Part shown: positions 18,810 through 25,730 of the stretch, piece after piece | Layout: the number at the start of each line of letters is the position of its first letter | Numbering within the stretch: position 1 is the stretch's first letter | DNA from: Rhizobium phaseoli | GTDB taxonomy: Bacteria; Pseudomonadota; Alphaproteobacteria; Rhizobiales; Rhizobiaceae | NCBI RefSeq assembly: GCF_003985125.1 | Contig: NZ_ML133565.1 | Span: forward strand, 310,001 to 374,000 | DNA: 64,000 bases | Reading direction: 5' to 3' | Translations under genes and position numbers: made by a program | Notes under the pieces: model-generated | Told to the model about the DNA's origin: nothing | The model's input: only the letters and a program-made list of their open reading frames with translations | Databases searched by the model: none

Positions 18810-19801
18810 TGCTCGAAAAACTGAAAGAAGGTGCCGACGTTATTGGCTACGGCGTTATGATAAATTTTGCTGGCTGTCGTATTGTCCTGTATGGCCATGC
18901 CCGTGGAGTCGAAGATCGTGATTTCGTCATCACTTTCTCGTCCAGGTTTCCTTCCCAGCAATATCTCGCCGATTTCACCATGAATGTCGTCTTTGGTGAT
19001 GATATTCTTGTTCAGGGGATGCCAGGTTTCGCCCTTCTCGGTGCACTGCGCCATCGAGTCGACGACTAGCTTTGCGTTCCTGAATATCTCTGGATCCAAT
19101 TCCTGCTTGCCCTGTTGATCCGTGCCGATCGCAACAATATGCGTGCCGGGCCTGACCCAACCCGCCTCTACGAGCGAGCCTTTTCCGCGGGTCGTGGTAA
19201 CAAGGATATCGGCCTGCTCGACGGCCTCCTTTTTGGAATTCGCCATCATGACAGGAATGCCAAGCTCGCTTTCAATATCCGTCTTGTATTTGAAGAGCGT
19301 GTCGGGGTTGCTGTCCCAGGCGTGGATCTCCTCGATCTTCATGATCTCGTTGATCGAACGGATTTGCATTCTCGCTTGATTGCCAGTGCCGATCGATGCG
19401 ACCGTCGTGGCGTTCTTCCTCGCCAGCGCTTTGACGGAGACGGCTCCAGACGCTCCCGTTCTGAGACCAAGAATCAAACTTCCATCCATAACGCAAATCA
19501 ACGCACCGCTCCTGGCGTCGAACAGGAAAATCGTCGCCATGCCATTGGGCACTCCGTGTGCAGTCGGGTTATCAATGAACCCGCCGGAAGAGGCTTTCAT
19601 GGAGATTATTTCATTGGCTTTGTAGTAGCCAAGCTTAAAGTCGATTTCCCCCCGAGGCGACGGGAGATCTATCCCCATATAGTCAGGTTGTTCAACCTGA
19701 TCACTGCTAAAGGCCTTGTACGCCTCTTCCACGGCAGCGATGACTTCCGTCACGCTGATCAGCCGACTGACCTCGTCCTTTTTAAGCAGCAGCGTTTTCA
19801 T
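18806..19801 (-). CDS. Ornithine cyclodeaminase/mu-crystallin-family imine reductase (EutC/BhcD type)
   Basis: A 331-residue NAD(P)-binding protein of the family that includes ornithine cyclodeaminase, ketimine reductases and iminosuccinate reductase. The dinucleotide motif [10 protein letters not shown] is at about 135-144, the substrate lysine in SMKASSGG near 69, and a catalytic-type Asp occurs in [11 protein letters not shown] near the C terminus. ATG 19801 is preferred over TTG 19828 because GAGAG precedes it. It overlaps the dehydratase gene by four bases, so imine formed by one enzyme could be reduced by the other. Bases 18841-18900 have 27 G/C of 60 against about 40 in the flanking clusters, a sign of different ancestry. 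Confidence 0.85.
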   Translation of the reverse strand: MKTLLLKKDEVSRLISVTEVIAAVEEAYKAFSSDQVEQPDYMGIDLPSPRGEIDFKLGYYKANEIISMKASSGGFIDNPTAHGVPNGMATIFLFDARSGALICVMDGSLILGLRTGASGAVSVKALARKNATTVASIGTGNQARMQIRSINEIMKIEEIHAWDSNPDTLFKYKTDIESELGIPVMMANSKKEAVEQADILVTTTRGKGSLVEAGWVRPGTHIVAIGTDQQGKQELDPEIFRNAKLVVDSMAQCTEKGETWHPLNKNIITKDDIHGEIGEILLGRKPGRESDDEITIFDSTGMAIQDNTTASKIYHNAVANNVGTFFQFFEQ

Positions 19802-19999
19802 GCACCAGCTCTCTATTTCTTGATTCAACCACCGCTTCGACTATTCCGCCCAATTCCGCCATCATCATAATCGCCGAGTTTTGGCTTTATTAGCCATATG
19901 CGCGGAGCCCCAGGCAGATTATTTTATATTGCGCTCAGCTTTTGGCAGAGAGTGCGGCCCGCGCCTTGGTGGCGCCCATGGATTGTGTCCTGTGCGCCA

Positions 20000-21481
20000 T
20001 CAGCGCCGCGTTTCTAAGAATCCGGCGACAGCGACGATGGCTGCATCCGTGTGCGGCCAAGCGGCTAGCTCGCCCAGCGTCACTGGTTTGATGGGCGGGC
20101 GCAGCCGATAGTAACCAGCCTCGCTGGGCGAGCCGCCACGGCATTCTGCCAGCAGTTCGACCGCAGTCAGGCCGCACAGCCGGCCTTGACATGGGCCCAT
20201 TCCACATCGTGTGAACGCCTTCATCTGGTTCGGGCCCGGCACGCCGAGCGCTGCAACCTCGCGCAGCTTGCCAGCCGTAATTTCTTCGCAGCGGCAGACG
20301 ATGGTGCTGTCGTGCTCTGGAATCCGGAATTTCTCGCCAGAACGAAAGCGACGCTCGATGAACGTCCTGCCTCTCATGGCACGAGCTAGCTCTCGAGTGA
20401 GCCGTGTCCGACGCTCTCCGTAGGCATTTCGGTCAATGAGGTTTAAGTCGAATGTGGCATTGAGGCCAGCCAACTCCCCTTGGAGTGCGGAGGCAACCGC
20501 GCCGACGATGCCGGCACCATCGCCGGCGATCGAAACACCTGGAACGGAACTTGCGCCGCAGGCATCGACGCTCGGGCGGAAAACCGCCGAATGCTCATCC
20601 CAATAGTAATCGCATCCCGCCGCTAGCGTGAGATTGAGGTTTGGCGCGATTCCTTGGTGCAGGAGGAGAAGGTCGCCTTCAATCTCGAGAGAATTCTTGC
20701 CCCTGCTCGCGCGCAGAGCGCTGAATTTTTCCTGCCCAACGGCCTCGATTGCGGTCACCCCGCGAACGACTCGCGCCCGCCGGTGAACATCGAAGAGAAG
20801 TTTCAGGCCTTTAAGGGCATGGGGTGAGGTGACAAAGGCGGGCAGATGAACGAGAGCCGTACGCCAGTTCTCGCGTGGCGTGGCGTCGACAACTGCGATC
20901 ACATCTACGCCTGCCCGGAGAAGCTGGCTTGCCACTAAGTACAGCAGCGGCCCGGTTCCGGCGAGGATGGTGCGCCCGGACGGCACGAGACCTGACGACT
21001 TCATCAAGATCTGCGCCGCTCCCGCCGTCATGACACCCGGCATGGTCCACCCTGGGAACGGGAACGGGCGTTCGAGCGCGCCTGTTGCGAGGATCACCCG
21101 ATGGGCGGCGATCGGTCGAGCAATCCCGCCGAGGGAAATCCCGACCTCGAGCGGATGCGCGCCGTCCAATTCTTCGTCAGCAGGCCCGACACTCCACACA
21201 GTCGCACGGGGGGCGTAGCTCAAGTTTCCTTGCCGAAATCGCTCGATGAGCTTCCGCCCGGCAGCGTAGTCCGGCCCCATGCAGGCGAGGTCGGCATCTG
21301 ATGCATGCTCGACCGACCGATAAATCTGCCCGCCAGGGGATTCATTTTCGTCGGCGAGCAAAACCGCGAGACCGTGGATCGAGGCTTCGATGGCTGCCGA
21401 GAGGCCGGCGGGGCCCGCGCCAACGACGACGACGTCATAGGCAGGCGCGAGATCGGTGGCAGACTGAATGTTTCTAATCAC
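20000..21481 (-). CDS. Amine/opine oxidase large subunit (OoxA/HcnB/LhpE type), FAD and [2Fe-2S]
   Basis: The 493-residue alpha subunit of a heterotrimeric dehydrogenase. An N-terminal FAD motif VVVGAGPAGLSAA is at about 18-30, a second nucleotide-binding region follows (ILAGTGPLLYLVAS), and the C terminus has a BFD-like [2Fe-2S] domain with C396, C398, C426 and C431 (CRCEEI ... RCGMGPCQG). GTG 21481 is the start: it overlaps the stop of the ferredoxin-like gamma gene by four bases (GTGA). This set is shared by octopine/nopaline oxidase, hydrogen cyanide synthase and D-hydroxyproline dehydrogenase. Here it would accept electrons from the DAO-type beta subunit at 21761-22888. Opine or D-hydroxyproline use is inferred only from family. 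Confidence 0.88.
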   Translation of the reverse strand: MIRNIQSATDLAPAYDVVVVGAGPAGLSAAIEASIHGLAVLLADENESPGGQIYRSVEHASDADLACMGPDYAAGRKLIERFRQGNLSYAPRATVWSVGPADEELDGAHPLEVGISLGGIARPIAAHRVILATGALERPFPFPGWTMPGVMTAGAAQILMKSSGLVPSGRTILAGTGPLLYLVASQLLRAGVDVIAVVDATPRENWRTALVHLPAFVTSPHALKGLKLLFDVHRRARVVRGVTAIEAVGQEKFSALRASRGKNSLEIEGDLLLLHQGIAPNLNLTLAAGCDYYWDEHSAVFRPSVDACGASSVPGVSIAGDGAGIVGAVASALQGELAGLNATFDLNLIDRNAYGERRTRLTRELARAMRGRTFIERRFRSGEKFRIPEHDSTIVCRCEEITAGKLREVAALGVPGPNQMKAFTRCGMGPCQGRLCGLTAVELLAECRGGSPSEAGYYRLRPPIKPVTLGELAAWPHTDAAIVAVAGFLETRR

Positions 21482-21744
21482 CCTTCCTGCCTCGGCATGG
21501 CCGCGCCCTCCTGTGTTTCGATCCGCATCCCCTCCGCAACGTTGGTCATGCAACCCCGCTGGTTCGGCCGGCCATCGATTTTGACGAGGCACTCGAAGCA
21601 GACACCCATCATGCAGTAAGGACCACGGGCGGCGCCGGAGACCGGGCTGCTACGCGTGCTGCCATACCCCGCGGCCAACAGTGCGGCGGCAACGCTATCG
21701 CCTTGTCTGGCCATGGTCGGCATGCCGTTGAATGTGAATGACAT
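21478..21744 (-). CDS. (2Fe-2S) ferredoxin-like small subunit of the amine oxidase (HcnA/LhpF type)
   Basis: An 88-residue protein with the plant-type [2Fe-2S] ligand pattern C44-x4-C49-x2-C52-x12-C65 (GPYCMMGVCFECLVKIDGR). It begins with F-x-F-x-G and MARQGDSVAAALLAAGY, as in the small subunits of sarcosine oxidase-like and D-hydroxyproline dehydrogenase complexes. ATG 21744 has AAGGAGAG ahead. It lies 16 bases after the beta gene and overlaps the alpha gene by four bases, so all three subunits are made from one message. Confidence 0.9.
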   Translation of the reverse strand: MSFTFNGMPTMARQGDSVAAALLAAGYGSTRSSPVSGAARGPYCMMGVCFECLVKIDGRPNQRGCMTNVAEGMRIETQEGAAMPRQEG

Positions 21745-21760
21745 TGAACTCTCCTTTCGG

Positions 21761-22888
21761 TCAGGCAGCCGCCGGAACATGGAACCTCCGGGAATGAAAT
21801 GCGGAAAGATCGTCAGAAAGCGCGCCGGCTGAAATCTGCCGCGACAGGACCAGCGCATGATTGGCCGCCAGAGTCACGCCGGAATGGCAGGCACATGCGA
21901 ACGCACCAGGAAACCTCTCTGACTGCTCGTAAATGGGGTAGCCGTCCGGCGTCACCACTCGGAATGCGGCCCAGATCCGCACCGCACTGGCGTCCTTTAG
22001 AAGTGGGAATGTGCGCACGGCGCGCTCAGCGAGGACCGCAGTAATCGGCCCGCGCGGCCGCTGGTGATCGATTGTGGTTTCCTTGCTTTCGCCGATCAGC
22101 ACCGATCCCTCGTCTGTCTGCCGCAGATGGCCGGTGGCATGGCTTAGGAAAGGCTTCAGCCGCTCGGTCACAATGATCTGGCCGCGGCTGGGCGAGAGCG
22201 GAACGTTCAGCCCGACCATCGGAGCGAGCGCGGTGTTGCCGATCCCGGCAGCAAGGACGATCTTGCCGGCACCGAGTCGCCACCCGTCTCCGGCCAATTC
22301 GAACGTACCTGCGCGATGACTGATCGCAATCGTCTGCCGATGCGGCAGATAATGAACGCCACGCTGCTTAAGCGCCTTATGAAAGCCTGCGAACAGCCGC
22401 AGCGGATTGACGTGTCCATCGAGCGGGCTGAAAATCGCCCCTGCCACGGTCTCGCCGACCAGCGGCAAGCGGCGACGCATCTCCGCCTGATCGAGTATTT
22501 CATATTCGAGCGGTGGGGTTCCTTCCGCCTCCATTCCGGGCTGGCCGGCCAGCTTCGCCATGGATGTGATCCCGCGTTCCAGCTCCGTAGACGTGAGCCG
22601 AATTGAGAAGCCGCCCGATTGGACGAATCCAGTGTCGACGCCGGTTTCGGCCTTGAGTTCGGCCGCCAACTGGTGCCAGTTTGCAGTCGAGAGTCGCGAC
22701 CACTGCGAATAGGCGGCGTTGCCGAGGCCCTTGCTTGAACTCCATACGAGACCGAAATTCGCCCGTGCCGCCCTGTTTGCCACATCGCCTTCATCGATGA
22801 CGGCAATCCTTTGTCCGCACGTGGACAGACCCCAGGCAATCGATACGCCCACGAGGCCGCCGCCGATGATGATTACGTCGTAATCCAT
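21761..22888 (-). CDS. DAO-family FAD subunit of the heterotrimeric amine oxidase (OoxB/HcnC/LhpB type)
   Basis: A 375-residue catalytic subunit expected to oxidise the C-N bond of an amino acid derivative. The FAD motif VIIIGGGLVGVSIAWGLS is at the extreme N terminus, LSPSRGQIIVTERL lies mid-protein, and ACHSGVTLAANHAL near the C terminus is the usual FAD-binding end motif of the family. ATG 22888 follows GGAAG. Together with the alpha and gamma genes directly downstream it makes an Ooxidase-type complex. The single-subunit DAO gene 57 bases upstream is a separate enzyme. Confidence 0.88.
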   Translation of the reverse strand: MDYDVIIIGGGLVGVSIAWGLSTCGQRIAVIDEGDVANRAARANFGLVWSSSKGLGNAAYSQWSRLSTANWHQLAAELKAETGVDTGFVQSGGFSIRLTSTELERGITSMAKLAGQPGMEAEGTPPLEYEILDQAEMRRRLPLVGETVAGAIFSPLDGHVNPLRLFAGFHKALKQRGVHYLPHRQTIAISHRAGTFELAGDGWRLGAGKIVLAAGIGNTALAPMVGLNVPLSPSRGQIIVTERLKPFLSHATGHLRQTDEGSVLIGESKETTIDHQRPRGPITAVLAERAVRTFPLLKDASAVRIWAAFRVVTPDGYPIYEQSERFPGAFACACHSGVTLAANHALVLSRQISAGALSDDLSAFHSRRFHVPAAA

Positions 22889-22945
22889 TTCGCTAGCTTC
22901 CTTCCATGCGTATATCAACGGCCTCTTGCTGGCCGGCACTCACGT

Positions 22946-24268
22946 TCAGATGGCACCTACCTTAACTTTCGAACCGTCCACCAGGCGCGACAGGCGGAAG
23001 GGGGTGGGGTCGACACAGGGTGCATCGTTGGCAACGAGGTCGGCGGCCAGGCGGCCGATGCCCGGGCCGAGGCCGAAGCCGTGCCCGGAGCCGCCCGCGG
23101 CCAGGTAAAGGCCCTTCACACCATCGACCGGCGAGATGACCGGCACCGCGTCCGGCGTGAAGTCCACGTAGGCTCCCCAGCTGTCGGCGATTTCGACGCC
23201 CGCCAACGCAGGAACCTGCTTGGTGACCCGTTTCAAAATGGCCGCGATCGTGCGGCGGCTCGGCGGCGGGTCGAGAACGCGCATCCGCTCGAAGGCCGAC
23301 GGTTTACTCTTGTTCAAGCTTCCGAATGCCTCCGGACCTTGGAGGAAGGATTTGCCGATGCCGAACTGCACCGCTTTCAGACGCTTCATGAACATCGGCA
23401 TGAACCAGCGGGCGTAGCGAATGCCTTGTGGAGTGATATCCAGCATTGCCCTGCCGCTGATCGCAAGCGTGTAACTGCCATCCAACCGGCGGGTCAGCGC
23501 GCAGTCCGGCGTATAGATCGCCTCGCCCAGATCCTTCGTGGGCCGCGTACGAAGCGCTGTCTGGCGCACGCTCGCCTGTGGAAACACAACGCCGTGCTGG
23601 CGACAAAACATCGACGTCCAGGCACCGCCAGCACAAAGGACGGCTTGTGCCCGGATGGTTCCCTTTTCGGTGATGACCCCCGCCACCGCTCCATTGACCA
23701 GATCGAGGCCTCGCGCAGCGCACTCCTGGTGGATCGTCGCGCCAAATTTGCGAGCGCCGTTCGCGATCGTCGGCGCGGCGATGGCGGGCTCGCCCTTGCC
23801 ATCATCGATCGAATGCACGCCGCCGACCCATCGGCGTCCATTTGCCGGGATCGTGGCAGCCGCTTCCTTTGCGCTGAGCATCTTCGTATTGACATTGAAC
23901 TGCCGGGCGGTCTCACGCCATGCTTCCCATTCCGCCAGTTGCCGCGGATTATCCGTAGCGTAAAGCAGACCGCATCGGCGGAAGCCCACGTCCTCACCGA
24001 TTTTAGCCGCAAACTCATCCCAGGCTTGCAAAGCGATGCCCGAGAGCGGTAACTCGCGTGCATCCCGGTTCTGCCGCCGGCACCAACCCCAGTTGCGGCT
24101 CGACTGCTCGCAGCCGACATAGCCCTTTTCGACCAGAGCTACGGACAGTCCCCGCTCCGCGAGAAAGAAAGCTGCCGTTGCACCAATAATGCCGCCGCCA
24201 ATGACGACAACATCAGCCTTTGCGGGAAGCTCTTGATCGTTCGGTATGCGCTTGACAATTGGAGACAT
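22946..24268 (-). CDS. FAD-dependent oxidoreductase, DAO family (copy 2)
   Basis: A 440-residue flavoenzyme, a clear paralogue of the protein at 13436-14761 over its full length. It has the FAD motif VVVIGGGIIGATAAFFLAER near 20-39, the block SSRNWGWCRRQNRDAREL and the C-terminal GGSGHGFGLGPGIGRLAADL. It is first in the minus-strand cluster ending with the ALDH. A G/C-rich purine stretch precedes ATG 24268. Its paralogue is divergent from an Lrp gene; this copy is also followed, on the far side of its promoter, by a broken Lrp gene (25600-25730), which points to duplication of the whole module. Substrate unknown. Confidence 0.85.
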   Translation of the reverse strand: MSPIVKRIPNDQELPAKADVVVIGGGIIGATAAFFLAERGLSVALVEKGYVGCEQSSRNWGWCRRQNRDARELPLSGIALQAWDEFAAKIGEDVGFRRCGLLYATDNPRQLAEWEAWRETARQFNVNTKMLSAKEAAATIPANGRRWVGGVHSIDDGKGEPAIAAPTIANGARKFGATIHQECAARGLDLVNGAVAGVITEKGTIRAQAVLCAGGAWTSMFCRQHGVVFPQASVRQTALRTRPTKDLGEAIYTPDCALTRRLDGSYTLAISGRAMLDITPQGIRYARWFMPMFMKRLKAVQFGIGKSFLQGPEAFGSLNKSKPSAFERMRVLDPPPSRRTIAAILKRVTKQVPALAGVEIADSWGAYVDFTPDAVPVISPVDGVKGLYLAAGGSGHGFGLGPGIGRLAADLVANDAPCVDPTPFRLSRLVDGSKVKVGAI

Positions 24269-24301
24269 GGGGGCTGACCTGAACTGATTTTGGCGGCCGA
24301 T

Positions 24302-24384
24302 CTATACGGCACTGTTTCCTGCTCCTCCGGCGGGAGCAATTGAGGCAATGACGGCTATCGCATCGATTTCGACGAGATAGCCCT
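24302..24384 (-). pseudogene. Relic of a ridA (YjgF/YER057c/UK114) gene, C-terminal end
   Basis: Reading the minus strand, about 25 codons encode GYLVEIDAIAVIASIAP and end at TAG 24302. YLVEIDAIAVI is the characteristic RidA C terminus. An in-frame TAG stands immediately before the fragment and nothing RidA-like is seen further upstream, so only the tail is left. RidA deaminates reactive imines/enamines such as those made by PLP dehydratases, in keeping with the cluster's dehydratase. Truncation falls beside a 16-bp perfect palindrome. Confidence 0.65.
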
Positions 24385-24390
24385 AGTGAA

Positions 24391-24406
24391 GTTCCGGTAC
24401 CGGAAC
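24391..24406. repeat. Perfect 16-bp palindrome GTTCCGGTACCGGAAC
   Basis: Fully self-complementary and placed seven bases from the truncation point of the ridA relic. It could be an operator or the scar of a rearrangement; nothing else decides it. Confidence 0.4.
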
Positions 24407-24532
24407 GACGTGCGAGTCGGGCGGGAAGCGCCCAAGCCTAGCCGTTCGGACGGATGCATTTCGATGACGCCTTCTGCCGGACGCAGGAAATTCCCGACGG
24501 ACAGGGCAGGTCATGTGAAGCTACCGAGCGGA

Positions 24533-24606
24533 GGCGAGCAGCATGTATCGAATGCAAATGCAGGGGCGGCAGGAAATTCCGTTTTCGGCGGCGCGACAGT
24601 CACAGC
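24533..24606. promoter_or_regulatory. Upstream block shared with 46519-46592
   Basis: This stretch begins GGCGAGCAGCATGTATCGA and contains the dyad CAGGAAATTCCG (24570-24581) followed by TTTTCGGCGG. Aligned without gaps it matches the block upstream of the ALDH gene at 45012-46475 at most positions. Both lie upstream of minus-strand catabolic genes. A shared regulator site is the simplest reading. Confidence 0.4.
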
Positions 24607-24769
24607 TAGGACGGTCGAGCGGGTAAGCTACAGAGCGTGGTCTGACGACAGCGATTTTTGAATTGGTTTGCCGTCGAGCACGACAGATGCCCTGATCAGG
24701 TGCATGTCACCCCTGCTGCTACAGTCTCACCATAAAGAGCGTGCGCAATCAAAAACCGAGATATTAGCT

Positions 24770-25471
24770 ATGACTACAGGCACTCATGAGTCCCCTGCGC
24801 TTGCCATGATCCACACGGTCCCCGGGATCATCCCCGCGTTCAACGAACTCGTTAGCCGCCATCTGCCCGGTTGGCGCCCGTTCAACATGTTGGATGAGAG
24901 CTTGCTGGGGAACACGATCCGCGAAGGCGCGCTATCACGTCAGACCATGCGGCGGCTTGCGACTCACATTTGGTCAGCGGTGGATGCGGGGGCTTCCGCA
25001 GTCCTCGTTACTTGTTCGTCGCTCGGCCCTGCAGTGGATGCGGCAATGCCACTCTGCCCCGTACCTCTCTTCCGTATAGATGATGGGGTGGCAATTGGGG
25101 CCTTGCAATGCGGAGATCGAATTGGCGTCCTCGCAACGCTGTTTACAACATTGAGCCCCACGACCCACTTGATCGAAAGCCATGCTCAGCGAATGAGTCG
25201 CGAAATTCTCCTTACAAGTCATCTCTGCGAAGGGGCGTTTGAGAAACTGCGGGACGGAGACAGAGCGGCGCATGATGCGCTGATACGTGAAGGCCTCGCT
25301 GCTCTGTTGGGCAACGTTGACGTGGTTGTTCTAGCTCAAGCATCGATGGCAAATGCGCTGAGCGAGATGAAAGGCACACCGGTGCCAATACTAGCTAGTC
25401 CCGAACTTGGAGTGCTGCATATGTCCTCAGCGCTGAAGAGCGCGACGTCGGGGAAAGCCCTGAGAGGCTAG
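24770..25471 (+). CDS. Asp/Glu/hydantoin racemase-family protein
   Basis: A 233-residue protein of the two-lobed racemase/maleate isomerase superfamily. The first active-site motif VLVTCSSLGP keeps its cysteine (near residue 80), but the second-half motif reads VVVLAQASMAN with Ala where two-base racemases have Cys. That change is common in some subfamilies and argues against ordinary racemisation; isomerase, decarboxylase or EutA-like roles are alternatives. ATG 24770 has only a weak ribosome site. It stands alone on the plus strand between the oxidase cluster and the ABC importer. With the dehydratase and cyclodeaminase-like genes it forms a set reminiscent of EutA-EutB-EutC, but EutD/EutE are absent. 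Confidence 0.75.
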   Translation: MTTGTHESPALAMIHTVPGIIPAFNELVSRHLPGWRPFNMLDESLLGNTIREGALSRQTMRRLATHIWSAVDAGASAVLVTCSSLGPAVDAAMPLCPVPLFRIDDGVAIGALQCGDRIGVLATLFTTLSPTTHLIESHAQRMSREILLTSHLCEGAFEKLRDGDRAAHDALIREGLAALLGNVDVVVLAQASMANALSEMKGTPVPILASPELGVLHMSSALKSATSGKALRG

Positions 25472-25599
25472 GTAACCCGTCGATATTCCGGCAGCTCAAC
25501 GGATGGTTGAGCTGGGTTCGCCCTCGTTCAGGGGCGCCGCGGCAGAGGTGAGAGGCGCACTGCTCATCCAAGGATCAACTGGCGACCAGCAAAAGCGGC

Positions 25600-25730
25600 G
25601 AACATCAGGAAATCGTGGAGCGACCTGATGAACAATGGATGTGGCATCGACGAATATTTGCGCCACGTGCGCTGAAACTCGCCGATCGTCAAGTCGCACC
25701 TGCCGCCGAGAGCCTCCTTCCCGCAATTAT
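25600..25730 (+). pseudogene. Relic of an Lrp/AsnC regulator (C-terminal third)
   Basis: The DNA aligns with the end of the intact Lrp gene at 14993-15469: AACATCAGGAAATCGTGGAG corresponds to the region encoding EYQTIMER, and the following bases encode DVGIDEYL, then SPIVKSHLPP and a FPQ end, against DVGIDKYF, SPIIKAHMPL and FPH in the intact gene. A one-base deletion near 25640, an extra base near 25678 and an in-frame TGA break it. The helix-turn-helix part is gone. The stop codon of the ABC ATPase gene on the other strand lies inside the relic's end. Confidence 0.7.

Noticed and set aside
20000..22888. Cluster as a cyanide synthase (hcnABC)
   Set aside because: The three-subunit layout is shared, but the surroundings are catabolic and the family is mostly amino/imino acid dehydrogenases; no feature favours cyanide formation.
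22811..24052. 413-codon plus-strand frame opposite the second DAO gene
   Set aside because: Antisense shadow; the minus strand has complete FAD motifs.
16266..25471. A complete ectoine/hydroxyectoine breakdown operon
   Set aside because: EutA/B/C-like proteins are present, but the ectoine hydrolase (EutD/DoeA) and the linked deacetylase are absent from this cluster.
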